Shown one piece after another: positions 34,126 through 43,088 of a stretch of DNA of 64,000 bases (the stretch's first letter is position 1; each line of letters starts with the position of its first letter). The DNA comes from UBA3069 sp050633465 (GTDB lineage: Bacteria; Pseudomonadota; Alphaproteobacteria; Rhodobacterales; Rhodobacteraceae). The stretch covers positions 124,001-188,000 of the forward strand of contig JBOEGO010000017.1 of assembly GCA_050633465.1 (NCBI GenBank), given 5' to 3'. The notes under the pieces are model-generated. The model saw nothing but the letters and a program-made list of their open reading frames with translations, did no database searches and had not been told where the DNA came from. The position numbers and the translations under genes were made by a program.

Positions 34126-35054
34126 AGCTCACGATCTCCTAGCAGGCCACGGGGGCGGATCATCAGGACAAGCACCAGCATCAGGAACGGAAGCATCGGC
34201 GCCAGAGAGGCGATGGTGATACTGCCCAGTTCCGAAGTCTGCGACAGACCAAGGAACCCGAAAATGTCGGCGAATGTGGCGTCAATGGCCACGGCAAAGG
34301 TTTGCAACAGACCCAGAATCATTGCGGCAAGGAATGCCCCTGCCAGCGACCCAAGCCCGCCAACAACAACAACCACGAATACAATCGGCCCCATTTGCAC
34401 GGCCATGGCCGGATCGGTCACCAGATAGTTGCCGCCAATCACACCGGCCAGACCGGCAAGCGCACAACCCGCGCCAAACACAGTCATAAAGATGCGCGGC
34501 ACGTTATGGCCCAGATTGCCCACCATATGCGGATGCGTCAGCGCCGCCTGAATGATCAGGCCCGCGCGGGTCCGGTTCAGGATGAACCACAGCGCGATCA
34601 GCATACCGACGGAAATAAACAGGATGAAAATCCGGTAGGCCGGGTATTGCGCGCCGAACAGTTCAAACAGCGGAAAATCCAGCAGGTCGGGGATGCGATA
34701 ATCCACGGCATTGCGTCCGTAGACGATCTTGACCACTTCGTCGATGATATAGGCCAACCCGAAAGTGAACAGCAATTCGGCCACATGGCCGTTTGCATGC
34801 ACCCTTCGCAGGCCCCATTTTTCAACCGCTGCCCCGATCAGGCCAACGCAGATTGGTGCGAATATCAACGCCAGCCAGAATGAACTGACCCCGCTGATGG
34901 TATAGGCGAAATACGCGCCCAACATATAAAAACTGGCATGCGCAAAGTTAAGCACACCCATCATACTGAAAATCAGCGTCAGACCGCTGGACAGCATGAA
35001 CAGCAGCAAGCCGTATATCACTCCGTTCAGGAGCGAAAAAATGATCGTTTCCAT
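34122..35054 (-). CDS. livH: branched-chain-type ABC transporter permease LivH
   Basis: A 310-residue inner-membrane permease with about eight helices. The N-terminus METIIFSLLNGVIYGLLLFM and the segment SMMGVLNFAHASFYMLGAY are typical of LivH. It starts at 35054; the longer frame would run into the intergenic hairpin. It forms the channel with LivM. The hairpin between livK and livH should reduce its expression relative to the binding protein. Confidence 0.92.
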   Translation of the reverse strand: METIIFSLLNGVIYGLLLFMLSSGLTLIFSMMGVLNFAHASFYMLGAYFAYTISGVSSFWLALIFAPICVGLIGAAVEKWGLRRVHANGHVAELLFTFGLAYIIDEVVKIVYGRNAVDYRIPDLLDFPLFELFGAQYPAYRIFILFISVGMLIALWFILNRTRAGLIIQAALTHPHMVGNLGHNVPRIFMTVFGAGCALAGLAGVIGGNYLVTDPAMAVQMGPIVFVVVVVGGLGSLAGAFLAAMILGLLQTFAVAIDATFADIFGFLGLSQTSELGSITIASLAPMLPFLMLVLVLMIRPRGLLGDREL

Positions 35055-35072
35055 GGGACCCTCTTGCAAAAG

Positions 35073-35103
35073 GGGCGCCGTGCGCGTTCGACGCACGGCG
35101 CCC
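35073..35103 (-). terminator. intercistronic hairpin between livK and livH
   Basis: GGGCGCCGTGCG (35073-35084) pairs perfectly with CGCACGGCGCCC (35092-35103), loop of seven. On the minus strand the stem is followed by CTTTTGC. It is probably a partial terminator or an mRNA 3'-end stabiliser, giving more binding protein than permease, as in other liv operons. Confidence 0.8.
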
Positions 35104-35132
35104 TTCTGATTTACCCGTTAAGGTGGTGACGC

Positions 35133-36365
35133 TTACTCGGGGCGTTCCATCTTACAGGTGGTGGGCAGAGCCGTGGCTTCGGCTTCGATCTTGTCGCCGT
35201 CAGCCGAAGTCCACCCCAGCGGCAGTTGTTCAACACCGCGTTTCACATTGTCCGAAAAGACGGACATATACAGCGGCTGAATGATCTGGTGATCTTCGGC
35301 GCGCATGGTGACGGTGCCATAGGCGGTGTCCAGCGTCGCGCCTTCCAGTGCCTTGGCAACCGCGATCGGATCGTTCGAACCGGCCTTTTCGGCAGCCTCA
35401 TCCAGCATGGTCATCGCTGTGAACACACGGGAGTAGTAGAAGTTGTTGTCGGTATAGGCTGCTTCGTAACCGTCAATCAGCTCTTCCTGCTCGGGGCTTA
35501 CGTCCAGATTCGTATTCATTTCCGAAATCTGATAAACTTGGCCAACACCGTCGGTGCCAATGGCCGTGGCCGCACCAAGCGAGCCGCCGTAGTAGGTCAG
35601 GTAGGGAACTTTGTGGCCCGATGCGATGGCCGCCTTGATCAGCAGAACCATATCGGCGCCCCAGTTGCCGGTGATGACGGCATCTGCTTCGGACTGCATG
35701 ATTTTCTGGATGTAGGGGGTGAAATCCTTGACCTTGCCCAGCGGGTGCAGCTCGTTGCCGACGATTTCGATGTCGGGGCGTTTCGCCGTCAGCATCTCTT
35801 CCGCGACTTTGGCGTTTGCCTGACCGTAGGAATAATCCTGACCGATCACATAGACCTTCTTGATTTCGGGGCGGGCCGCGATCCAGTCGGTGACAGCATT
35901 CATTTTCATATCGGTGTAGCTGTCGAAACGGAAATGGTAGAACGAGCAGCGTTCGTTGGTGAACGACGGTTCAACCGCAGCATAGTTCAGGAACAGAACT
36001 TCGTCGCCGGGGTTGCGTGCGTTGTGCTTGTTCACGGCGTCAATCAGCGCGGATGCCACGGACGAACCGTTGCCCTGCGCGATATAACGCACACCCTGAT
36101 CGATCGCTTTCTGGAACTGGACCAGCGATTCTTTGGGGTTAATTTTGTTGTCGAATGCGATGATTTCAACATCTGCACCGTTGATGCCGCCACCTTTGTT
36201 CACTTGCTCGGCAGCATAGAGCCAATGCTTCATTGCGGCATCACCCGACGGACCAAAAGGACCGGAAAGCGGGTCAATAAAGCCGATTTTCAGCGTGTCG
36301 GCCGAAGCGCCCATAGCAACAAAACCAAGGGCTGCCGCAAGCGCGGCGGATTTCATAAGTTTCAT
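35133..36365 (-). CDS. livK: branched-chain-type ABC transporter substrate-binding protein LivK
   Basis: A 410-residue periplasmic binding protein of the HAAT class. The signal peptide MKLMKSAALAAALGFVAMGASA is clear and GGGAGG precedes the ATG. The mature start TLKIGFIDPLSGPFGPSGDA and later VYVIGQDYSYGQANAKV are family landmarks; Ser/Gly in LSGPFG contact the ligand. The HAAT class binds amino acids, amides, or aromatic and aliphatic carboxylates. With the acyl-CoA operon divergent across 139 bases, a carboxylic acid is a likely substrate, but this is contextual only. Confidence 0.9.
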   Translation of the reverse strand: MKLMKSAALAAALGFVAMGASADTLKIGFIDPLSGPFGPSGDAAMKHWLYAAEQVNKGGGINGADVEIIAFDNKINPKESLVQFQKAIDQGVRYIAQGNGSSVASALIDAVNKHNARNPGDEVLFLNYAAVEPSFTNERCSFYHFRFDSYTDMKMNAVTDWIAARPEIKKVYVIGQDYSYGQANAKVAEEMLTAKRPDIEIVGNELHPLGKVKDFTPYIQKIMQSEADAVITGNWGADMVLLIKAAIASGHKVPYLTYYGGSLGAATAIGTDGVGQVYQISEMNTNLDVSPEQEELIDGYEAAYTDNNFYYSRVFTAMTMLDEAAEKAGSNDPIAVAKALEGATLDTAYGTVTMRAEDHQIIQPLYMSVFSDNVKRGVEQLPLGWTSADGDKIEAEATALPTTCKMERPE

Positions 36366-36450
36366 GGTATTCCTCCCGTTACGAAAAGCTGCCAGCGTGG
36401 CAGGCTTTCCTTGACGCCATTCAAAGATTGATATTGCTTGCTTGTCAAGA

Positions 36451-36481
36451 ATTCTGTGAAATTCTATTCTGCACTGCAAAA
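36451..36481. promoter_or_regulatory. candidate operator between livK and the acyl-CoA dehydrogenase operon
   Basis: The sequence TTCTGCACTGCAAAA at 36467-36481 is a near-palindrome (TTCTGCA, C, TGCAAAA) and matches TTCCGCACCGCAAAA upstream of the fadJ-like operon at 13 of 15 positions. An AATTCTGTGAAATT inverted repeat lies just before it (from 36450). Located 24 bases before the first ATG of the catabolic operon and 86 from livK, so it could control both directions. Confidence 0.5.
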
Positions 36482-36504
36482 CAAACATCAGAGGGAGGGA
36501 TGTT

Positions 36505-37710
36505 ATGTTGGACACCACACGCGACCCTGCGCAGTTCCGTAAGGCGATTCGTGAATGGCTAAGTACTGCTTGCCCTGAAGAGATGCAGGGCCGCGAAAGC
36601 CACGACGGATTCGCCGAATCCGACATCTGCTGGGGTGGCAAACGCTTCGAATTCTCCTCTCCCGCGCAGAAAACGTGGATGGATAACGCGGCGTCACAAG
36701 GCATGACCGTGCCGACCTGGCCCGCCGAGTATGGTGGCGCGGGCCTGTCGAGGGAACAACAAAAGATCTGGATCGAAGAATTGTCAGCCCTGGGCGCCAA
36801 GCTGCCGCTGCAATCCTTTGGCATCTGGATGCTGGGTCCGGCCCTGCTGGCATTCGGCACCGAGGAACAGAAAAAACGGTTCCTGCCTGAAATCGCACGC
36901 GGTGAAATCCGTTGGTGTCAGGGTTATTCCGAACCGGGCGCGGGGTCTGATCTGGCCAATGTCCAGACCAAGGCCGAGGATATGGGCGATCACTGGCTGA
37001 TCAACGGCCAGAAAATCTGGACCTCATACGCCGATCAGGCCGACTGGATTTTCGCGCTGGTGCGCACGGATCGCGACGCGCCCAAACACAAGGGCATCAG
37101 CTTTATGCTGATCGACATGACCACACCGGGCGTGACGACCAAACCGATTCGCCTGATTTCCGGCAAATCGCCGTTCTGCGAAACCTTCTTTGACAACGTC
37201 AAAGTGCCCAAGGAACACGGGCCGGGCATCAACGCGATTGTGGGTGAGCAGAACCGTGGCTGGGACGTGGCCAAGCACCTGCTGACCCATGAACGCGAGA
37301 TGATCGGTTCGGGGTCACGCGGACCATTGGGTGGCCGTTCCGTGGGGCAGATCCTGTCGTCGGACAGCACCCTGAACGACAATCCCGTGCTGCGCGCCGA
37401 GGCGATGAAATACGAAATCGATTCGATGGCAACCGGGCTGACGCTGGACCGCTACAAGGACATGGCAGGCGCGGGCGTGCCCATCGGCAACGCGTCTTCC
37501 ATGTTGAAATATCAGGGGACCGAGCTGAACAAACGCGGCTATGAGTTGCTGATGTCACTGACCGGATCGGATGCCGCCGAATGGGACAGCCCCCATGGTG
37601 AACTGGCATCCGAATGGTTGCGCACCAAGGCGAATTCGATCGAGGGCGGCACATCCGAGGTGATGCTGGACATCATCGCGAAACGCGTCCTTGAACTGCC
37701 CTATAAGTAA
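36505..37710 (+). CDS. acyl-CoA dehydrogenase, larger subunit of a pair
   Basis: A 401-residue FAD-dependent dehydrogenase introducing the 2,3-double bond. WCQGYSEPGAGSDLANVQTKA is the first family signature; the C-terminal EGGTSEVMLDIIAKRVLEL is the FAD/subunit contact region. GAGGGAGG precedes the ATG. A second, shorter acyl-CoA dehydrogenase follows 12 bases later. Such tandem pairs often make alpha2-beta2 heterotetramers for bulky or branched substrates. First gene of a nine- or ten-gene operon. Confidence 0.9.
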   Translation: MLDTTRDPAQFRKAIREWLSTACPEEMQGRESHDGFAESDICWGGKRFEFSSPAQKTWMDNAASQGMTVPTWPAEYGGAGLSREQQKIWIEELSALGAKLPLQSFGIWMLGPALLAFGTEEQKKRFLPEIARGEIRWCQGYSEPGAGSDLANVQTKAEDMGDHWLINGQKIWTSYADQADWIFALVRTDRDAPKHKGISFMLIDMTTPGVTTKPIRLISGKSPFCETFFDNVKVPKEHGPGINAIVGEQNRGWDVAKHLLTHEREMIGSGSRGPLGGRSVGQILSSDSTLNDNPVLRAEAMKYEIDSMATGLTLDRYKDMAGAGVPIGNASSMLKYQGTELNKRGYELLMSLTGSDAAEWDSPHGELASEWLRTKANSIEGGTSEVMLDIIAKRVLELPYK

Positions 37711-37722
37711 GGAAAACATAGC

Positions 37723-38844
37723 ATGGAAAGTCTTATCCTGAACGAAGACGAAACGATGCTGCGCGACGCTGCGCGCGGTTTCCTTGATGCGTCGGCACCT
37801 GTCACCGCGTTTCGCAAGGTGCGCGACGATGGCACCGGTTTCGACCGTGGCCTGTGGCGTGAAATGGCGCAAATGGGCTGGGCCGGTGTGCTGGTCCCCG
37901 AGGCAAACGGCGGCGCCGATATGGGCCACCGTGCGGCGGGGATACTGGCCGAGGAAATGGGCCAGACGCTGGTCGCATCGCCGTTCATTTCGTCGGCTGT
38001 GATCGCGGCCACCACCCTGCGGGCCGCCGCATCCGACCGTTTGGCGGGTATCGCGGACGGGTCCACCATTTACGCATTGGCCATCGACGAGGGTGCGAAA
38101 TTCAACCCAAAGGCCGTGATGATGGAGGCAACCCAATCCGGCAACGCCTTTAAGCTGAACGGCAAAAAGGGGTTCGTAGCCGAAGGTCGCGCCGCGGACC
38201 GCGTGCTGGTTCTGGCCCGCACCTCGGGGTCGGCTGGCGATGCCGACGGGCTGACCCTGTTCGATTTAAACACCGACCGCGCCGGGTTGACCCGCGATGC
38301 GATTGCCGCCGTGGACGGGCGTGATTATGCCCGCATGGCATTTGATAACGTCGACGCCACGGGTGACGATGTGGTGGGCGAAGTGGGCGGCGGTCTTGCC
38401 GCGATCCAGCAGGGTCTGAACGCAGGACAAGCCGCGATTGCCGCCGAACTGGGTGGCGTTTCGGCGGGTGCGTTCGCCATGACGGCCAGCTACCTGAAAG
38501 AGCGCAAACAGTTCGACAAGCTGATCGGCACCTTTCAGTCGCTGCAACACCGCGCCGCGCATCTGTGGGCCGAAATCGAGGTCACCGCATCAGCCATCGC
38601 CAATGCAGGCCGGATGCTGGACGCCGACCCCGCAAACGCCGCCGTGGCCGTCAGCCTGGCCAAGGCACGCGCCACGGACACCGCCAAACTGGCCGTATCC
38701 GAGGGTGTGCAAATGCACGGCGGCATCGGCATGACCGACGAATTCGATATGGGTTTTTATATGAAACGCGCCCGCGTGGGTGCCGAATGGTTGGGCGACT
38801 ACGGCTATCATGCCGCCATCGTCGCAGCCGCGCGCGGGTTCTGA
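37723..38844 (+). CDS. acyl-CoA dehydrogenase, smaller subunit of a pair
   Basis: A 373-residue paralogue. The N-terminal domain is clear (MLRDAARGFLDA) but the first family signature (xxEPGAGSD) is absent; there is only AEGRAADRVLVLARTSGS where FAD-contact strands should be. The C-terminal helix bundle has KERKQFDKLIGTFQSLQHRAA and VQMHGGIGMTDEFDMGFY. A partly degenerate site is what one expects of the non-catalytic or half-site subunit in a heteromeric enzyme. Confidence 0.88.
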   Translation: MESLILNEDETMLRDAARGFLDASAPVTAFRKVRDDGTGFDRGLWREMAQMGWAGVLVPEANGGADMGHRAAGILAEEMGQTLVASPFISSAVIAATTLRAAASDRLAGIADGSTIYALAIDEGAKFNPKAVMMEATQSGNAFKLNGKKGFVAEGRAADRVLVLARTSGSAGDADGLTLFDLNTDRAGLTRDAIAAVDGRDYARMAFDNVDATGDDVVGEVGGGLAAIQQGLNAGQAAIAAELGGVSAGAFAMTASYLKERKQFDKLIGTFQSLQHRAAHLWAEIEVTASAIANAGRMLDADPANAAVAVSLAKARATDTAKLAVSEGVQMHGGIGMTDEFDMGFYMKRARVGAEWLGDYGYHAAIVAAARGF

Positions 38845-38871
38845 TCCGCGCATACAAAAAGGAAATACATT

Positions 38872-39696
38872 ATGGGAATGACACCGAACGATCTGTTTGA
38901 TCTGTCCGGCAAGGTGGCTCTTGTCACTGGCGGGGCCACCGGCATTGGCCGCATGGCAACCGAAGGGTTGGCCGCTGCGGGGGCACGGGTTCTGATCGCC
39001 AGCCGCAAGGCCGACGCCTGCGAAGCCGTCGCCAAGGAAATCAACGCCATGGGCCTGCCCGGCAGCGTCGAAGGATTCGGCGGCGATGTCGCCACCGAAG
39101 CAGGTATTGATGCATTGGCGGCCGAGGTGGCGAAACGCACCGACACCCTGCACATCCTGTTCAACAATGCGGGCCGCACATGGGGCGCGCCCTTGGGGGA
39201 ACACCCCTATCAGGCATGGGACAAACTGTTCAGCCTGAACGTGCAGGGCATGTTCCACCTGACGCAATCCCTGCTGCCGATGCTGCGCAAGGCCGCAACG
39301 CTGGATGATCCGGCCCGCGTGGTCAACACGGGGTCGGTTATGGGCGAAATACCCAAGGGCACGATGACCTATTCCTATGCCGTGTCCAAAGGTGCGGTGC
39401 ATCACCTGACCCGCGTGCTGTCCAACGATCTGGCCCCCGAACACATCACGGTTAACGCCATCGCGCCCGGCCCCTTTGTGTCGAAAATGACCGCATTCGC
39501 CATCGGCACCGAAGAAGGTCAGGCCAAATCGGCCCAAGGTGTTCCATTGGGCCGTGTGGGCCGCCCCGAAGATATCGCAGGCACGTTGCAGTTCCTGTGC
39601 GGTCGCGGTGGCGCCTATATTTCGGGCGCGGTGATTCCGCTGTCGGGAGGGATGCAGTCGCAGGCCTCTGGTTCGCTCTTCAACGAGGAACTGTGA
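38872..39696 (+). CDS. SDR family oxidoreductase
   Basis: A 274-residue short-chain dehydrogenase with TGGATGIGRMATEGL, NNAGRTWGAPL, catalytic YAVSKGAV and C-terminal ISGAVIPLSGG. ASRKAD after strand 2 suggests NADP preference. Three bases after its stop begins the MaoC gene. It probably acts on a hydroxyacyl-CoA or on a ring/branch hydroxyl of the operon's substrate, since a second SDR in the operon is closer to a 3-hydroxyacyl-CoA dehydrogenase. Confidence 0.87.
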   Translation: MGMTPNDLFDLSGKVALVTGGATGIGRMATEGLAAAGARVLIASRKADACEAVAKEINAMGLPGSVEGFGGDVATEAGIDALAAEVAKRTDTLHILFNNAGRTWGAPLGEHPYQAWDKLFSLNVQGMFHLTQSLLPMLRKAATLDDPARVVNTGSVMGEIPKGTMTYSYAVSKGAVHHLTRVLSNDLAPEHITVNAIAPGPFVSKMTAFAIGTEEGQAKSAQGVPLGRVGRPEDIAGTLQFLCGRGGAYISGAVIPLSGGMQSQASGSLFNEEL

Positions 39697-39699
39697 GCC

Positions 39700-40173
39700 A
39701 TGTCCCTACCTGAAACCAAAACCGTATCGCGCGCCGAATTCGAAGCCATGGTCGGCAGCGAAATCGGCGTGTCCGACTGGATGACGATCACACAGGACCA
39801 GATCGACACATTCGCCGATTGCACCCATGACCATCAGTTCATCCATGTTGACCCCGAAGCGGCGGCAAAAACCCCGTTCGGCAGCACCATCGCGCACGGG
39901 TTCCTGACCCTGTCGCTGTTGTCGGCCATGGTTTACCAGATGCCATCAATCGAAGGCGTGGTAATGGGCGTCAATTACGGCATGAACAAGATGCGTTTCG
40001 TGTCGCCGGTCAAGGTCGGCGCACGGGTGCGTGGCCGTTTCGTTCTGGGCAAGGTCGATGAAATCCGCCCCGGCGAAATCCAGACCACCCTGAACGTCAC
40101 CATCGAAATCGAAGGGCAGGACAAACCCGCCCTTGTCGCCGAATGGCTTGGCCGCCGCTATTTCAAGGAATAA
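39700..40173 (+). CDS. MaoC-like (R)-specific enoyl-CoA hydratase
   Basis: A 157-residue hotdog-fold hydratase. The catalytic Asp/His motif is in DQIDTFADCTHDHQFIHVD, followed by TIAHGFLTLSLLS. It hydrates the 2-enoyl-CoA made by the acyl-CoA dehydrogenase pair to a 3-hydroxyacyl-CoA. Located between two SDR genes with three-base gaps, so co-translated. Confidence 0.92.
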   Translation: MSLPETKTVSRAEFEAMVGSEIGVSDWMTITQDQIDTFADCTHDHQFIHVDPEAAAKTPFGSTIAHGFLTLSLLSAMVYQMPSIEGVVMGVNYGMNKMRFVSPVKVGARVRGRFVLGKVDEIRPGEIQTTLNVTIEIEGQDKPALVAEWLGRRYFKE

Positions 40174-40176
40174 CCC

Positions 40177-41112
40177 ATGAGCAAAGTATCATTTGAAGGC
40201 CGCGTTGCCATTGTCACCGGTTCGGGTGTCGGTCTGGGGCGCAGCCACGCGCTTGGCCTTGCCGCACGCGGGGCCAAGGTTGTGGTCAACGATCTGGGTG
40301 TCGCGACCGATGGCACCGGGCAATCCTCGGCGCAGGCCGAATCGGTTGTGGCCGAAATCATCGCGGCGGGGGGCGAGGCCATCGCCCATGGCGCCAATGT
40401 GACCAAAGCCGATGAAGTGCAGGATATGGTCGATCAGGCCATCACCAAATGGGGCCGCGTCGACATTCTGGTGAACAACGCAGGCATCCTGCGCGACAAG
40501 ACATTCACCAAAATGTCGCTAGAGGATTTCCGGCTGGTGGTCGACGTGCATCTGATGGGCTCCGTCGTGACGACCAAGGCCCTGTGGGACCATTTCCGCG
40601 AACGCGAATATGGCCGCATCGTTTACACCACATCGGCGTCGGGCATGTATGGCAACTTTGGCCAGTCCAATTACGGCGCGGCGAAATCCGCCATGCTGGG
40701 GCTGATGAATGTGCTGTGCCAGGAAGGCGCGAAATACAACATTCGCGCCAATATGCTGGCCCCCACCGCAGCCACCCGCATGACCGAGGGGTTGCTGCCC
40801 GAACAGGTGCTGGACCTGCTAAAACCCGAAACCATCACCCCCGGCCTGCTGGCATTGGTGACCGAGGATGCACCAACCCGCATGATCTTGGGCGCGGGTG
40901 GCGGCTGTTTCGCGGAAACACGGATTTACGAAACCCCCGGTGTCGCCCTTGGCGATGACGAGCTGAACGTGGATGCCGTGGTGGCCCGCATGGCCGACAT
41001 TCGCAACCCCGAAGGGCAGCAGGTTATGCCGGGTGCATTCGATCAAACCAAGAAATACGCGGCCATGGCGGCCGCCAAGCGCGGCATCACATTGCCGGGC
41101 GCAAACGACTAA
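40177..41112 (+). CDS. SDR, MFE-2-type 3-hydroxyacyl-CoA dehydrogenase
   Basis: A 311-residue SDR of the kind found in the peroxisomal multifunctional enzyme type 2: TGSGVGLGRSHALGLAARGA, VVNDLG, NNAGILRDKTFTKMS, TSASGMYGNFGQSNYGAAKSA. Together with the MaoC hydratase just upstream it would give an (R)-type hydratase/dehydrogenase pair, the bacterial equivalent of MFE-2 split into separate genes. It is longer than classical SDRs by a C-terminal extension of about 50 residues. Confidence 0.9.
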   Translation: MSKVSFEGRVAIVTGSGVGLGRSHALGLAARGAKVVVNDLGVATDGTGQSSAQAESVVAEIIAAGGEAIAHGANVTKADEVQDMVDQAITKWGRVDILVNNAGILRDKTFTKMSLEDFRLVVDVHLMGSVVTTKALWDHFREREYGRIVYTTSASGMYGNFGQSNYGAAKSAMLGLMNVLCQEGAKYNIRANMLAPTAATRMTEGLLPEQVLDLLKPETITPGLLALVTEDAPTRMILGAGGGCFAETRIYETPGVALGDDELNVDAVVARMADIRNPEGQQVMPGAFDQTKKYAAMAAAKRGITLPGAND

Positions 41113-41132
41113 ACCCAAGGAAGGACTTCACC

Positions 41133-42335
41133 ATGCGTGACGCAGTAATCGTATCCACAGCGCGGACCCCGATCGGCAAGGCCTATCGCGGCGCGTTCAA
41201 CAACACCCAAGCCCAAGAGCTGATCGGCCATGCCGTCAGCAACGCGGTTTCACGCGCAGGCCTTGACGGCTCGGAAATCTCCGATTGTTTGATCGGCACC
41301 GCGATCCAGCAGGGTTCGACAGGTGGCAATATCGCCCGTCAGGCTGTGATCCGCGCAGGTCTGCCCGTGACCATTGCCGGCATGTCGATGGATCGCCAAT
41401 GCGCATCCGGCCTGATGGCGATTGCCACGGCAGCGAAACAGGTCATCCACGACGGCATGCAGATCTGCATCGGCGGCGGCGTTGAATCCATTTCGCTGGT
41501 GCAAAACCAGAACATGCGCACCGACCGCGCAGGCGACCCCTGGATCAAGGAAAACAAGCCCGCGCTGTATATGTCGATGCTGGAAACAGCCGAAATCGTT
41601 GCGGCGCGTTACAACGTATCGCGCGAGGATCAGGACGCCTATGCCCTGCGCAGCCAGCAACGCACCGCCGCCGCGCAGGACGCAGGCAAGTTTGACGATG
41701 AAATCGTGCCGCTGACCTCGACCATGGGCATCATGGACAAGGAAACCAAAGAGGTATCCTTCAAAGAGGTCACCCTGACCAAGGACGAAGGCAACCGCCC
41801 CTCGACGACATTGGAAAACCTGCAATCCCTGAACCCTGTGTTCAAGGACGGTCAAACCATCGCCGAGGGAAAATTCATCACCGCAGGCAACGCATCGCAG
41901 CTGTCCGATGGCGCATCGGCATCGGTGGTGATGGAAGCAAAAGAAGCCGAAAAGCGCGGGCTGCAGCCGCTGGGCCGTTACGTAGGCGTGATGGCCGCAG
42001 GCTGCGAACCCGATGAAATGGGCATTGGCCCGATCTATGCCGTGCCCAAACTGCTGGAAGCACACGGGCTGAAGATCGAAGACATTGGCCTGTGGGAATT
42101 GAACGAGGCATTCGCCAGCCAGGTCCTGCAATCGCAGCGCGTGCTGGGCATTCCTGACGAAATCCTGAACGTCAACGGCGGCGCCATTTCTGTGGGCCAC
42201 CCCTATGGCATGTCCGGCGCACGTATGGTCGGCCACGCCCTGATCGAGGGCAAACGCCGCGGCGCGAAATACGTGGTTGTGACCATGTGCGTCGGTGGTG
42301 GCATGGGTGCCGCCGGCCTGTTCGAAGTGCTGTAA
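41133..42335 (+). CDS. acetyl-CoA C-acyltransferase (thiolase)
   Basis: A 400-residue thiolase releasing acetyl- or propionyl-CoA at the end of each beta-oxidation turn. It has the nucleophilic Cys in SMDRQCASGLMAI, NGGAISVGHPYGMSGARM (His), and the second Cys in VVTMCVGGGMGAAGLFE. All catalytic residues are present. A hairpin follows the stop, so expression of the rest of the operon may be lower. Confidence 0.95.
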   Translation: MRDAVIVSTARTPIGKAYRGAFNNTQAQELIGHAVSNAVSRAGLDGSEISDCLIGTAIQQGSTGGNIARQAVIRAGLPVTIAGMSMDRQCASGLMAIATAAKQVIHDGMQICIGGGVESISLVQNQNMRTDRAGDPWIKENKPALYMSMLETAEIVAARYNVSREDQDAYALRSQQRTAAAQDAGKFDDEIVPLTSTMGIMDKETKEVSFKEVTLTKDEGNRPSTTLENLQSLNPVFKDGQTIAEGKFITAGNASQLSDGASASVVMEAKEAEKRGLQPLGRYVGVMAAGCEPDEMGIGPIYAVPKLLEAHGLKIEDIGLWELNEAFASQVLQSQRVLGIPDEILNVNGGAISVGHPYGMSGARMVGHALIEGKRRGAKYVVVTMCVGGGMGAAGLFEVL

Positions 42336-42352
42336 ACCCGAACAAAAAACAA

Positions 42353-42378
42353 GGGGGCGCGGCAGTGATCGCGCCCCC
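42353..42378 (+). terminator. intercistronic hairpin after the thiolase gene
   Basis: GGGGGCGCG (42353-42361) pairs with CGCGCCCCC (42370-42378), loop of eight. No U-run follows (ATCCCC), so it is more likely an mRNA-stabilising or attenuating structure than a full terminator. Confidence 0.6.
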
Positions 42379-42404
42379 ATCCCCAACACCGGAGTAGACT
42401 ATTC

Positions 42405-43073
42405 ATGACCCAGCTTTTCGTCGTCCGCCACGCGCAGGCATCATTCGGGGCGGCCAATTATGACGTTCTGTCAGAGCTTGGTCACGAGCAGTCCTTTGAA
42501 CTGGGCCGCGCATTACTGGCCCAGGGTGTGCGCCCTGACCGCTTTTTCATTGGCGAACAACGCCGCCACCGCGAAACCTATGAAGGCATCGCAAAAGGTA
42601 TGGGGCTGGATGCCGCCCCCGCCGAAATCCACGCGGGCCTGAACGAATTCGATTTCAAGGAGCTGCTGAACGCGCACTACCGCCACTCCCCCGCGCCCGA
42701 ACACATGCACACCGAACGCAAAAGCCATTTCCGCACCCTGCGCGACACGGTGCTGGCATGGCAGCGCGGCGATGTGGTGGACCCGCCGGAAACATGGGCA
42801 GAATTCACCGCCCGTGTCGAAAACGCGCGTCAGACCCTGATCGGATCGGGCGGTGAATGCGTGCTGGCTGTGTCCTCGGGCGGGGCCATCGGGCAAATGC
42901 TGGCCGCCACGCTGGACGCGCCATCGGAACAACAGATCAAACTGCAACTGCAAATGAAAAACTGCGCCGTGAACCGCTTTGTTTTTTCGCCGCGCAGTTT
43001 CTATCTGCACGGGTTCAACGAAACCCCGCATATCAACGCCGCCAACGCGGACAAACTGCTGACCTATAGCTAA
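42405..43073 (+). CDS. histidine phosphatase family protein
   Basis: A 222-residue protein of the phosphoglycerate-mutase-like superfamily. The catalytic His is in FVVRHAQASFGAANYD, with the supporting Arg in EQRRHRETYEGI and the second His-equivalent region at VLAVSSGGAIGQML. Members dephosphorylate small metabolites. It sits 15 bases before a kinase-like phosphotransferase gene; phosphatase-kinase-acyl-CoA dehydrogenase neighbourhoods recur in bacteria and suggest a phospho-intermediate in acyl-CoA breakdown. Confidence 0.88.
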   Translation: MTQLFVVRHAQASFGAANYDVLSELGHEQSFELGRALLAQGVRPDRFFIGEQRRHRETYEGIAKGMGLDAAPAEIHAGLNEFDFKELLNAHYRHSPAPEHMHTERKSHFRTLRDTVLAWQRGDVVDPPETWAEFTARVENARQTLIGSGGECVLAVSSGGAIGQMLAATLDAPSEQQIKLQLQMKNCAVNRFVFSPRSFYLHGFNETPHINAANADKLLTYS

Positions 43074-43088
43074 GAAAGAGGGCCGAAG

